DNA of 64,000 nt from Amycolatopsis sp. EV170708-02-1 (GTDB taxonomy: Bacteria; Actinomycetota; Actinomycetes; Mycobacteriales; Pseudonocardiaceae), in assembly GCF_022479115.1 (NCBI RefSeq), contig NZ_CP092497.1:2914001-2978000 (forward strand). Direction: 5' to 3'. The notes beneath the pieces are model-generated. The model was not told where the DNA came from. It worked only from the letters and a program-made list of their open reading frames with translations, and did no database searches. The translations under genes and the position numbers were made by a program. Below, one piece after another: positions 18,123-26,737 of the stretch. Position 1 is the first letter of the stretch. Each line of letters begins with the position of its first letter.

Positions 18123-18743
18123 GTGGCCCGCACCTATGGCGGGGTCGCGCCCGAGCAACGGCGCGCCGAACGGCGTGAACGCCTGCTACTGGCGGCCCTG
18201 GACCTGTTCACCTCGACGGGCTACCAGCAGGCGAAGATCACCGAGTTGTGCACCCGCGCCGGCGTCTCGACGCGGAACTTCTACGAGGAGTTCGAGAGCA
18301 AGGAGAAGGTGCTGCTCACCCTGCACGAGCGCATCAACGCGCTCGCGCTGGAGCACGTCACCGGCACCCTGGACCGTCTGGAAGACGCCGACGCGGTCAC
18401 CCGGATCGGGACACTGCTGGACGTCTTCGTCAGCACGGTCACCTCGGATCCGCGGATGCCGCGGCTGAACTACGTCGAGGCCGTCGGGGTCAGCGCCGCT
18501 TTGGAGGCACAGCACCAGGAATGGGTCGACCGGTGGGCCGCGTTCATCGAAGCCGAGGCCCGGCACGCCGCCGAGCACGGGGTGGCGCCCGACCGCGACT
18601 ATCACCTGACGGCGATCGCGCTCGTCGGCGCGGCGACCGGCCTGCTGCGCGAGTGGCAGGCGCACACCCCGCCGCTGCCGGTCACCGACGTCGCCGCCGA
18701 ACTCCGTGCCCTGATGCTGGCCGCGATCACCCGGCCCGCGTGA
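18123..18743 (+). CDS. TetR-family regulator
   Basis: A 206-residue TetR protein. The helix-turn-helix is at about residues 20-60 (AKITELCTRAGVSTRNFYEEF). GTG 18123 is preferred since GGGAGG lies 6 nt upstream. It is divergent from the lipase gene. The gap holds GGTAA and TTACC half-sites about 45 nt apart, too far apart to call an operator. Effector unknown. Confidence 0.9.
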   Translation: MARTYGGVAPEQRRAERRERLLLAALDLFTSTGYQQAKITELCTRAGVSTRNFYEEFESKEKVLLTLHERINALALEHVTGTLDRLEDADAVTRIGTLLDVFVSTVTSDPRMPRLNYVEAVGVSAALEAQHQEWVDRWAAFIEAEARHAAEHGVAPDRDYHLTAIALVGAATGLLREWQAHTPPLPVTDVAAELRALMLAAITRPA

Positions 18744-18746
18744 CCC

Positions 18747-18810
18747 CGCGTTTCGTCCTCTGAATGCGGTCCTTGCACACGCAAGTACCGCGTTCAGAGG
18801 ACGAAACGCG
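18747..18810. repeat. Long palindrome, class III, between TetR and cvnD
   Basis: Arms of 30 nt beginning CGCGTTTCGTCCTCTGAA with only two mismatches around a 4-nt loop (ACAC). It fills the whole gap between two convergent genes and ends one base before the cvnD stop. A strong hairpin on either strand; likely bidirectional terminator. Confidence 0.85.
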
Positions 18811-19404
18811 TCAGGAGGCGGCGGAGGCCCGCCGGAAGGTGTTGTGCAGGACCGCCAGCAGCGCGTCCCGCACCGAGAGGCGCTGCCGCGCGTCGAAGGT
18901 GATCAGCGGGACGTCCTCGCTCACCGCGAGCGCCCAGCGCACGTCTTCGAGATCGTGTTTGAGCGAGCCGTCGAAGACGTTCACCCCGACCACGAACGGC
19001 AGCCCGGCCTTCTCGAAGTAGTCGACGGCCGGGTAGCAGTCGTCGAGCCGCCGGGTGTCGACGATGACGAGCGCGCCCAGCGCGCCGAGCACGAGGTCGT
19101 GCCACATGAACCCGAACCGGTCCTGCCCCGGCGTGCCGAAGAGGTACAGCTTCACCTCTTCGTCGATGGTGATGCAGCCGAAGTCCAGCGCCACCGTGGT
19201 GGTGGTCTTCGACGGCACCTCCCCGCCGGAGCCGTCGACGGCCGCGCCCGCCGAGGTCATGGCGGCCTCGGTGGTGAGCGGTTTGATCTCGGAGATCGCG
19301 CCGACGGTGGTCGTCTTGCCGACCCCGAACCCGCCGGCGATGACGATCTTGACCGGTGTCGGCGGTTTGGCCGACGCCGGTTCAGCGAATTGCTTCGAGT
19401 CCAC
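18811..19404 (-). CDS. cvnD: Conservon GTP-binding protein CvnD
   Basis: A 197-residue small GTPase of the actinobacterial conservon type. P loop GGFGVGKTT lies near residue 26, and LYLFGTPGQDRFGFMW is the switch II region. These proteins act with CvnA-C in a membrane-associated, G-protein-coupled-receptor-like module known from Streptomyces cvn9. GTG 19404 overlaps cvnC by 23 nt. It is the last gene of the cvnABCD set and ends at the class III palindrome. Confidence 0.92.
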   Translation of the reverse strand: MDSKQFAEPASAKPPTPVKIVIAGGFGVGKTTTVGAISEIKPLTTEAAMTSAGAAVDGSGGEVPSKTTTTVALDFGCITIDEEVKLYLFGTPGQDRFGFMWHDLVLGALGALVIVDTRRLDDCYPAVDYFEKAGLPFVVGVNVFDGSLKHDLEDVRWALAVSEDVPLITFDARQRLSVRDALLAVLHNTFRRASAAS

Positions 19405-19762
19405 GAATGACCCTTTCGATCATGCCGAGGTCCTGGGTGAAGGCTCCCGCCGGGCGGCGGAGCACGACGTAGCCGAGCGCGGCGAGATCCGCCACGAGAA
19501 CCCTGGCCACGCCGATGTGCAGGCCGAGCATCGCCGCCACCTCGGCGACGGATTTCGTTTCCCGGCAAAGGGAAACGATCTCCCGTCGTTCGAAGGTCAG
19601 CCTCGCGTGCGACGCCGCGCCGAGCCTGCTCGTGAGCACCTGAGCCTCGATTTCGAGCGTGCCGTCCACCGGCTGCGCGCGGCCGGCGGTGAGCAGATAC
19701 GGGCGTAGCGGCGAGATGCCCTGTTCGGCGCCTCGCGGCTGGGGTACCTGATCGTCGCTCAT
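19382..19762 (-). CDS. cvnC: Conservon protein CvnC (DUF742)
   Basis: A 126-residue DUF742 protein. Recognisable segments are RPYLLTAGRAQP, ETKSVAEVAAMLGLHIGVARVL (a winged-helix-like block) and GYVVLRRP. It is part of the conservon and overlaps cvnD. Its molecular role is poorly defined; in cvn9 it binds the other components. The start ATG is 20 nt after the cvnB stop. Confidence 0.92.
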   Translation of the reverse strand: MSDDQVPQPRGAEQGISPLRPYLLTAGRAQPVDGTLEIEAQVLTSRLGAASHARLTFERREIVSLCRETKSVAEVAAMLGLHIGVARVLVADLAALGYVVLRRPAGAFTQDLGMIERVIRGLEAIR

Positions 19763-19782
19763 TCCCTTGTCCCCTCGTCAGT

Positions 19783-20208
19783 TCAGCTGCCGACGCTCTT
19801 CTTGAGTTCCTCGATCAGCGCGGGGGTGAGCACTTCGGTCGCCCGGTTGGCGAACATCGCCATCTCGTAGGCGATCGTGCCGAGGCTGGCCTGCTTGGTG
19901 GCGAGCACGCCGAGCGAGCAGCCGATGCTGATCGTGCAGACCAGCAGGTAGCCCTGCTCCAGCTCGATGATGATCTTGTCGGGCGAACCGAGCGGGTGGC
20001 TCTCGGAGACACCGTGCGCGAGGCCGAGCATCGCCGAGCAGATCGCGGCCAGCCGGTCGGCGTTGGCCCGTTCCAGCTCGGACGACATCGCGATCAGCAG
20101 GCCGTCGGCCGAGACGGCGATCGCGCCCATCGCGCTCGCCGTGTTCTGCGCGAAGCGCGTCACCAACCAGTTGAAGTTCCGGGCTTCGACGCTGACTCCG
20201 GTCGTCAT
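19783..20208 (-). CDS. cvnB: Conservon roadblock/LC7-domain protein CvnB
   Basis: A 141-residue roadblock/LC7 protein, a MglB-like fold that regulates small GTPases. Features are FNWLVTRFAQNTASAMGAIAVSADGLLIA and the central IIIELEQGYLLVCTISIGCSLGVLA strands. It probably acts as a GAP-like partner for CvnD (family inference). ATG 20208 overlaps the cvnA stop by four bases. Confidence 0.92.
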   Translation of the reverse strand: MTTGVSVEARNFNWLVTRFAQNTASAMGAIAVSADGLLIAMSSELERANADRLAAICSAMLGLAHGVSESHPLGSPDKIIIELEQGYLLVCTISIGCSLGVLATKQASLGTIAYEMAMFANRATEVLTPALIEELKKSVGS

Positions 20209-22811
20209 CTCTTGCTCTTCTCTCTCTGTTGCATCTCCGGGTTGACGGCTTTCTCCAACCCGTCACTGAAGGCGTCGAACGCGGCACGCTCGGCCTCGGG
20301 GTCACGCATGCCCTTGGGCTTGGTGGTGTTCAGCGCCGCCCGCGCGGTCTGGTGCCGCGCGGCCGGGCCTTTCGCCAGTCCCGGCGCCAGCTGCGCGCCG
20401 GGGACCCGTCTGGTGAGACCGCCGCGCGAGGCGGCGGGCACCGGTGTCGGGGTCGGCATGGGCGCCGGGGCGGGCGCGGGCGGTGCGGTGGCTTTCGCGA
20501 GTCCGGCCTCGAACCCGTCGAAGGCCGCTTTGGCCGCTTCCGGATCATGCCTGGACTTCTGCCGCGCCGGCGCTTCGGGGGCACCGGGAAGCTGCGCGCC
20601 CTTGACCCGCCGCCGCAGCCCGCCGCGGGTCTCGCCGGGGTCGGAGGCGGTGAGCGTCGGCGCGGGAGCCTGGTACACGGGCTCGGGCACCGGTGCCGGC
20701 AGGGGCGGTGGCTCCACGATCTCTCCGTCGGTCTTGCGGAACCACCGGAAGTCCCTGGGCTGCTGGCCGTCGCGCGGGATCATCCCGGCGATCGCCAGCG
20801 TCGGCGGTTCGCTCGGAGCCGCCTTCTGCCGCGGCTCGGGCAGCGACGGCGGTTCGGGCTCGTCACCCGGTTCCGCCGTCGGCCACACCGGCGGCGCGGG
20901 GACGGATTTCGGCGCGGGCGGCCGGTAGGTCAGCAGATTCGGCGGGACGGTAAGCCGCGCGGTGATACCCGCGCCAGGCTCGGTCTCGGTCAGCTCGACC
21001 TTGAGCCCGTGCCGCCGCGCGAGGCGGCCGACCACGAACAGGCCGAGCACACTGGTCGGCGCCAGTTCGAGCCGCTCGCGTTCGACCAGCCGCCGGTTCT
21101 CCTCGGCGAGCCGTTCCGCGGTCATGCCGATGCCCTGGTCCACGATCACGATCAGGCAGGAGCCGTCCGGCAGGATCTTCGTGCCGACGTCCACAAAGGA
21201 CTCCGGCGGGGAGAACGACGTCGCGTTCTCCAGCAGCTCGGCGAAGATCAGCACCAGATCGGAGCCGAACGGCGACGACAGCAGGACGTCGCCCATCGAG
21301 CCGAGCCGCACCCGCTGGTAGTCCTCGATCTCCGCGAGCGCCGAGCGCAGCGCCGTCGAGAGCTCGATCGGACCGGAAATCCTTGCCTCATCCCGGTTTC
21401 CCGAGACGACGAGCAGGTTGTCCGCGTTCCGGCGCAGGCGCGTGGAGAGGTGGTCGAGCCGGTAGAGGCTCGCCAGCAGGGCGACGTCCTGCTCGTTGCG
21501 CTCCAGCTCGTCGACCAGCGCCAGCTGCCTGCCCACCAGGTTCTGCGTGCGCTTCGCGACGTTGGCGAACATGAGGCCGACGTTGCGCCGCGTGACGGCC
21601 TGCCGTTCCACCAGTTCGGCCGCGGTGGCCTGCACCCGGTTGAACGCCTCGGCCAGTTTGCCGAGTTCGTCCTGCGAGGACACGTCGATGGTGGCGAGCC
21701 GCGGCGCGAGCTCTTCGGCCTGCTCGGTGTCGGTGACGCGGACCAGCTCGGTGCTCGCGAGGTCCGCGACCGACGTCGCCGCCGTGGTCAGCTTCCGCAG
21801 CGGATCCGCGATCGACCGGCTGACCGCGATCGCGAGACCGCCGACCAGCAGGAACAGCACACCGGCGCCGATACCGATCGTCCACGCCAGGTTCTGCGCG
21901 GCGTCCGCTCGCGCGGTCGCCGCGTCGGTGATGCCGGTGGTGACCGCGTCCTGGGCGAGCCGCCGCTGGTTCGACTGGGCGTCGACGGCGCCGAGGATGT
22001 CCGGCAGCAGGTTCTGCACGGCCTGCGGCCCCCGGGCCTCGGGGAGCCTGGCCTCCAGCGCGTCGACCCGGCGGCCCGTCTCGCCCTGCTCCACCGCGAC
22101 GACCTGCGTGGCCTGGGTGACGTCGGCCTGCTGCACGAACCGTTCGAGGAACAGCGAGGACTGCTGTTTCGCGTCGGCCAGCACCGGCGCGCCCGATTCG
22201 GGGGTGACCAGCGCGATGATCAACGCCATCCCGCGCAACGAGTTCTCCTCGTTCGCGCGCAGCAGCGCGTCGAGCGCCGTCAGCTGCTGGGTGCCCGCCG
22301 CGTCACTGGTCTGCTGCGGGACGAGGCGGAGCGCGTTGATGACCGAGTCGATCACCGCGTGATACGTCCGCGCCACGCTGTCGAGTGAGGCGCCGCGCCG
22401 CAGCGCGTTCTCCCGGATCTCGTTCAGCGACCCGATGCGCACCAGCGCCGCCGCGAGTTCTTCCGGCGCGTCGGCGCTCAGCCCCGACCGCACCTGGTTC
22501 ACCGTCTCCGCGACGACGCCCTGCTGCTTCAGCATCGCCGAACTGCTCGCCGACGTGGACGCGATGTAGTGCGCCGTCAGCAGCCGCTCGCGCTGCAGTT
22601 CCCAGGCGAGCGTGCCGAGCGCGCGGGCCTGCGACGCGACGTCGGCGGTGGTGCGGGCGGACCGGGCGTCGTCGATCTCCCCGGCGACGTAGGGCACCGA
22701 CACCAGGACCACGGCGGTCAGCGGCAGCATCAGGAGCAGGTTGAGCTTGCCCCGGATGCCGAGTCTGCCGAGCAATCCGGACCGCGAGGTGCGGTCCTTC
22801 CCGTGCCTCAT
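20205..22811 (-). CDS. cvnA: Conservon sensor kinase-like protein CvnA with NIT-type sensor domain
   Basis: An 868-residue membrane protein. Helix 1 is at about 25-46 and helix 2 at about 313-336. The extracytoplasmic part between them (LQRERLLTAHYIAS and following helices) resembles the nitrate/nitrite-sensing NIT domain. A HAMP linker, a helical region and a HATPase_c domain (IVDQGIGM) follow, then a disordered Pro-rich tail of about 250 residues. No clear phospho-acceptor His box is seen, as usual for CvnA. ATG 22811 has AAAGG at 5 nt; GTG 22817 overlapping the ABC ATPase stop is the alternative. Confidence 0.9.
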   Translation of the reverse strand: MRHGKDRTSRSGLLGRLGIRGKLNLLLMLPLTAVVLVSVPYVAGEIDDARSARTTADVASQARALGTLAWELQRERLLTAHYIASTSASSSAMLKQQGVVAETVNQVRSGLSADAPEELAAALVRIGSLNEIRENALRRGASLDSVARTYHAVIDSVINALRLVPQQTSDAAGTQQLTALDALLRANEENSLRGMALIIALVTPESGAPVLADAKQQSSLFLERFVQQADVTQATQVVAVEQGETGRRVDALEARLPEARGPQAVQNLLPDILGAVDAQSNQRRLAQDAVTTGITDAATARADAAQNLAWTIGIGAGVLFLLVGGLAIAVSRSIADPLRKLTTAATSVADLASTELVRVTDTEQAEELAPRLATIDVSSQDELGKLAEAFNRVQATAAELVERQAVTRRNVGLMFANVAKRTQNLVGRQLALVDELERNEQDVALLASLYRLDHLSTRLRRNADNLLVVSGNRDEARISGPIELSTALRSALAEIEDYQRVRLGSMGDVLLSSPFGSDLVLIFAELLENATSFSPPESFVDVGTKILPDGSCLIVIVDQGIGMTAERLAEENRRLVERERLELAPTSVLGLFVVGRLARRHGLKVELTETEPGAGITARLTVPPNLLTYRPPAPKSVPAPPVWPTAEPGDEPEPPSLPEPRQKAAPSEPPTLAIAGMIPRDGQQPRDFRWFRKTDGEIVEPPPLPAPVPEPVYQAPAPTLTASDPGETRGGLRRRVKGAQLPGAPEAPARQKSRHDPEAAKAAFDGFEAGLAKATAPPAPAPAPMPTPTPVPAASRGGLTRRVPGAQLAPGLAKGPAARHQTARAALNTTKPKGMRDPEAERAAFDAFSDGLEKAVNPEMQQREKSKR

Positions 22812-22813
22812 GG

Positions 22814-23602
22814 TCACCTTTCTCCCCGGCTCCGCCCGAGGTGTCCGCGGTGCTGTTCCCGGACGAGGTCTTCGATGGACGCGCGCAGCGAGACGAACTC
22901 GGGCGCGCGTTTGACCGCGAGGTCGCGTTCACCGGGCAGGTCGACCGCGATGTCGGCGGCCACCCGGCCCGGATCCGAGGCCAGCACCACGACGCGCCCG
23001 CCGAGGAACACGGCCTCCTCGACGTCGTGGGTCACCATCAGCACGGTGGTGTGCGTGTCGGCCCAGATCCGGCGGATCAGGACCTGCATGTCCTCTTTGG
23101 TCTGGACGTCCAGCGCGCCGAAGGGTTCGTCCAGCAGCAGCACGTCGGGCTCGCACACCAGCGCCCGTGCGATCGCGACCCGCTGCTTCTGCCCGCCGGA
23201 AAGCTGTTTGGGCAACGACTTCCGCAGGTGGCCGAGCCCGGTCTCTTCGAGATACCAGTCGATCCGGCGCGCCCGTTCGGCCTTGTCGATGCTCAGCAGT
23301 TCGAGTCCGAACGCGACATTGGCCTCCACCGTGCGCCACGGGTACAGCGCGCCGTGCTGGAACACCAGCCCGCGTTCCGGGCCGGGCCCGGTCACGGCGT
23401 CGCCGTCGAGGGTGATCAGGCCTTCGGTCGGCTCGGTCAGCCCGGCGATCAGCGACAGCAGGGTCGACTTGCCGGATCCGCTCGCGCCGACGACGCAGAC
23501 GAAATCGCCGCGCGCGATGTCGAGGTCGATCCCGTCGAGCGCGCGGGTGGTCTCGCCGCGGACCGTGTAGTCCTTGGCGACCGCTTTCAGCTGGAGCGTC
23601 AT
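22814..23602 (-). CDS. ABC transporter ATPase, nitrate/sulfonate/taurine type
   Basis: A 262-residue ATPase of the SsuB/TauB/NrtD class: Walker A GASGSGKST, Q loop FQHGALYPWRTVEAN, signature LSGGQKQRVAIARAL, Walker B LLLDEPFGALD and THDVEEAVFLG. It energises uptake through the neighbouring permease. ATG 23602 overlaps the permease stop by four bases. Its own stop overlaps the possible GTG of cvnA, so transporter and conservon genes are read as one unit. Confidence 0.93.
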   Translation of the reverse strand: MTLQLKAVAKDYTVRGETTRALDGIDLDIARGDFVCVVGASGSGKSTLLSLIAGLTEPTEGLITLDGDAVTGPGPERGLVFQHGALYPWRTVEANVAFGLELLSIDKAERARRIDWYLEETGLGHLRKSLPKQLSGGQKQRVAIARALVCEPDVLLLDEPFGALDVQTKEDMQVLIRRIWADTHTTVLMVTHDVEEAVFLGGRVVVLASDPGRVAADIAVDLPGERDLAVKRAPEFVSLRASIEDLVREQHRGHLGRSRGER

Positions 23603-24552
23603 GCCGCCCACTTCCCGACCCTGGCCCGCAGGAGCCGCAACGCGATGTCGATGACCAGCCCGAGCAGGCCGATCACGATCAGCAGCGCGAAGATCCGGTC
23701 GGTCTGGGTGAACCGCTGTGCCCGCATGATCCGCAGGCCGAGCCCGGCGGTGGCGTTGATCAGTTCGGCGACCACCACGAAGTTCCACGCGGCCGCCGCG
23801 TTGACGCGGGTCGCGTCGATCATCCCGGGCAGCGCATGGGGAACGATCACCTTCCGCAGCACTTCGCCGCGCCGCGCGCCGAGCGTGTACGACACGTCGA
23901 GCAGGGACCGCGGCACCCCGCGGACGGCGTCGGCGATCATCAGCGTGTTGAAGAAGACCGTGCCGAGGAAAAGGACCGCGACCTTCGACGGTTCGCCGAG
24001 GCCGAGCCAGATCATCAGCAGCGGGATGAACGCGCTCGCCGGCAGATAGCGCAGCATCGCGATGACCGGCTCGAACAGCGCCAGTCCCGCGTCGAACGTC
24101 CCCATCACGATGCCGAGCGGCACCGAGACGAGGATCGCGAGCCCGAAGCCGAGCAGCACCCGCTGCGTGGTGGCCCAGAGGTCGCTGAACAGCTCTCCCG
24201 ACTCGATCATCTTCACCAGCGCGTCGAACACCGCGACCGGCGTCGGGAGGAACATCGGCTTGATCGTGCCCAGCGCGTTCAGCGTCACCCAGATCAGCAA
24301 CGGGATCACGAACGAGGCCGCCGCCAGCGTCCACCGCCAGCGGGCGGGGATCGGCGTCCGGAGCGAGAACAGCGGGGAGGCGTTCGGTTTGAGGCCCGCC
24401 CGGCGGGGCAGCGGCGACCAGTCCGGTCGCGCGCCGCGCCGCTCTTCCTGCGCTTCGGCGAGCCGCTGCTCGTCTTCGAGACGGCGTGCTTCGGCCTCGT
24501 CAGCGGCGTCCGTCCGCTGAGCGGCCCGGCCCGTCGCGTCCGTGGCGCTCAC
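23599..24552 (-). CDS. ABC transporter permease, nitrate/sulfonate/taurine type
   Basis: A 317-residue permease. The first 70 residues are a charged cytoplasmic extension (EAEARRLEDEQRLAEAQEER, likely helical) that is not usual in SsuC/TauC proteins. About six helices follow, with the EAA loop around TLGARRGEVLRKVIVPHALPG. GTG 24552 overlaps the solute-binding-protein stop. Substrate class is inferred from family only. Confidence 0.92.
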   Translation of the reverse strand: MSATDATGRAAQRTDAADEAEARRLEDEQRLAEAQEERRGARPDWSPLPRRAGLKPNASPLFSLRTPIPARWRWTLAAASFVIPLLIWVTLNALGTIKPMFLPTPVAVFDALVKMIESGELFSDLWATTQRVLLGFGLAILVSVPLGIVMGTFDAGLALFEPVIAMLRYLPASAFIPLLMIWLGLGEPSKVAVLFLGTVFFNTLMIADAVRGVPRSLLDVSYTLGARRGEVLRKVIVPHALPGMIDATRVNAAAAWNFVVVAELINATAGLGLRIMRAQRFTQTDRIFALLIVIGLLGLVIDIALRLLRARVGKWAA

Positions 24553-25553
24553 TTCACCGCCTTGACGAACTGGTCGTCGAACAGCCCGTCGAAGTTCGGG
24601 CGGCTCTGGGCGAGCCCGTTGGAGACGATGAAGTCGGCGATCTTGCCCGCCTGGAAGTTCAGGTGGGCCGGGGTGACGCCCGGGGTGAACGCGTCGAGGT
24701 TCTGCTGTTTGGTGAAGATCGTGGTGCCGGCGTCGTAGGACTTGTACTCGTCGATCGACACGGCGCCGCGTTTCGCCATGATCTTCACGGCCTCTTCGCG
24801 GTTCTGCTTGATCCAGCCGATCGTCTCGAACCAGGTGTTCACCAGCGCCTGGACCTCCTTCTTGCGCTCCTTCGACATCTGTTCGGAGACGACCAGGTGG
24901 TCCGGGATGGCGCCGGGGAACTCGGCGGACGTCGCGATCGCGCGGCTGCCGGGACGCTCCAGCGCCTTCGAGGTGAAGGGGGCGAAGGCGGCGACGGCGT
25001 CGACCTGCTCGCCGACGAACGCGGCCGCGGCGGCGTCGGTCAGCAGCGGGACGATTTCGACGTCCTTCTCGGTCAGCTTCGCCTCCTGCAGCGCGAGCAG
25101 CAGGAGGTAGTGGTCGACGGTGCCCTGCTCGACGGCGATCTTCTTGCCCTTGAGGTCGGCGACGCCGGTGATCCCCTGGCGGGCGATGATCTTGTCGTTG
25201 CCGGTCGAGTTGTCGTTGACCAGCACCACCGACAGCTTCGCGCCACCGCTGACCGAGGCGAGGGTGTCGTTCAGGGTCTGGCTGTTCGCGTCGATCGCGC
25301 CGGAGGAGAGGGCGTTGATGCTTTCGGTGTAGCTGTCGAACCACTTCAGGTCGACGTTCACGCCGTTCTTCTCGAAGAGGCCCTTCTCCTGGGCCACCGC
25401 CCACGGGAACCACCCCGGCCAGGCGCTGTAACCGATGGTGACCTTGGTGCCGGAAGCGGCCGTGCTGTCGGAACAGGCCGAAAGGGCGGTCACGCCCGCC
25501 AGCGAAAGGGCGCACAACAACGCCGTCATCAGACGGCGGGAACGGGAAATCAC
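24549..25553 (-). CDS. ABC transporter solute-binding lipoprotein, SsuA/TauA/NMT1-like
   Basis: A 334-residue lipoprotein. GTG 25553 has AGGAG 6 nt upstream and gives a signal peptide with lipobox LSAC near residue 27. The mature part matches NMT1/SsuA-like binding proteins (GYSAWPGWFPWAVAQEKGLF and QGTVDHYLLLLALQEA). The ligand may be nitrate, a sulfonate or another small anion. It heads an operon running through permease, ATPase and cvnABCD. Confidence 0.92.
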   Translation of the reverse strand: MISRSRRLMTALLCALSLAGVTALSACSDSTAASGTKVTIGYSAWPGWFPWAVAQEKGLFEKNGVNVDLKWFDSYTESINALSSGAIDANSQTLNDTLASVSGGAKLSVVLVNDNSTGNDKIIARQGITGVADLKGKKIAVEQGTVDHYLLLLALQEAKLTEKDVEIVPLLTDAAAAAFVGEQVDAVAAFAPFTSKALERPGSRAIATSAEFPGAIPDHLVVSEQMSKERKKEVQALVNTWFETIGWIKQNREEAVKIMAKRGAVSIDEYKSYDAGTTIFTKQQNLDAFTPGVTPAHLNFQAGKIADFIVSNGLAQSRPNFDGLFDDQFVKAVK

Positions 25554-25930
25554 AACGCACTCCTGGGGAAGGGGAGTAACTCGGGCGTGGAAAGTTCCGG
25601 CTGTTCGAGCGCAGGACTGATCGACCGGTGTCGGACTCCCTCCCGGAAGCCCGGCCGGCAATGGCGGAAGGCGCGGCCGCACACCCGGCCGCCCCGTCCA
25701 AACCTCTGAACATATTGGATAGAGGTGATCACCCCGTTGCTCTCGGCGGCGATCCTATCGAGTGGCGCAAGGTCTACCTAGTGTGATCGTCGGCGCTTGC
25801 ACGATTCGCTGTCACATTCTGCTAAATCCGGCCGTTCGCCCCAAAGGGCGGACTCCTGCGGGGCGGACAACCCGGCCCCGGGCGCCGTACGTCCATCGGG
25901 TGTCGGGTGAATTTCCGGAGGGAGAAGAAG
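25554..25930. other. Gene-free region upstream of the transporter-conservon operon
   Basis: About 377 bp between divergent genes, with promoters for both. A perfect inverted repeat ACCTCT (25702-25707) / AGAGGT (25721-25726), 13 nt apart, is a candidate operator for the minus-strand operon. No other structure was recognised. Confidence 0.4.
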
Positions 25931-26302
25931 ATGAAACTTCGTGTGGCCGCGTCGTGCGTCGCGGGGGCGGCGATCTTGTCCACCTTGGCCGGTGCGGGGC
26001 AGGCGAACGCGACGAGACCGTCCAGTCTGGTCCTGAGCCCGAGCGCCGTCGCCGCAGGTGGGACGGTCACCGCGGATATCTACTGCCTGCGCCCGTCCGG
26101 CGCGGGGGAGCTCGCGACGACCCTTGTCGCGGACGGTCTCGCCGCCCCGATCCCCTTGCGGGTGGTCGGCGACGGCGGCACCGGCGGCATCGGTGTCGCG
26201 TTGCGCGGCGACGGTCCGGTGGGGACGGTGCCGGGGCGCTACACGGCGGCTTACGACTGCTGGGGCTGGATCGTCCGCGCGGAGTTGACTGTCACGAACT
26301 GA
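25931..26302 (+). CDS. Small secreted protein of unknown function
   Basis: A 123-residue protein with a Sec signal peptide (MKLRVAASCVAGAAILSTLA, cleavage near ANA-T). The mature 95 residues form a short beta-rich, Gly/Ala-rich domain with one Cys pair (IYCLRP and YDCWGW), probably a disulfide, reminiscent of single Ig-like extracellular domains. ATG 25931 is preferred, with GGAGGGAG upstream; GTG 25907 is possible. No family was recognised. A strong hairpin terminator follows. Confidence 0.72.
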   Translation: MKLRVAASCVAGAAILSTLAGAGQANATRPSSLVLSPSAVAAGGTVTADIYCLRPSGAGELATTLVADGLAAPIPLRVVGDGGTGGIGVALRGDGPVGTVPGRYTAAYDCWGWIVRAELTVTN

Positions 26303-26737
26303 CAGAAGCGAAGGCCGGTTTCGGGGCGCGAATTGCCGTCACGGAGCCGGCCTTCGCTGACACATCTCGCGAAGATGTTCCGGCGGTAATTTCTGTCAAT
26401 CGACAGAATTGGCCCGGGTCCGGAAGAATTGTTCGCGGAGTGGCGGAATGCCGGTGAAACAAAAGGGAAAGAATTCCGTGCCTACCCGGTCTGTCCAGGG
26501 CATTTCCGCCGTTTGTGCGGCCGGGCGCGATTTCGCGGGACCGACGTTCGACCTTGATCGATCAGGCTCGGCCAGGTAACGAGGAGGTGACGGCTTGCGG
26601 TCCAGCGGCTACACGCAGATGATCTGGCAGGGGTGGCGGGTGTCACCGTTCAGTGGGTTTCGCCGCCGCCCTCCAAGCAATACCGTCGGCGGCAAAGCCG
26701 AAGTCATGGGCCCCGATCGGGTACGGAGGTTTGGCGG
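26303..26737. other. 435-bp region between the secreted-protein gene and pdxH
   Basis: Holds the terminator at 26307-26358, two small palindromes (ACATCT-CGCGA-AGATGT at 26362-26378 and TTCTGTC-AATC-GACAGAA at 26391-26408), and a possible short reading frame from TTG 26595 with GAGGAGG 7 nt upstream, which ends in TGA overlapping the pdxH ATG. Nothing else was recognised. Confidence 0.45.
26307..26358 (+). terminator. Hairpin terminator after the secreted-protein gene
   Basis: Perfect 12-bp arms AGCGAAGGCCGG and CCGGCCTTCGCT around a 28-nt loop, starting 5 nt after the stop codon. No T tract, as is common in this group. Confidence 0.6.
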
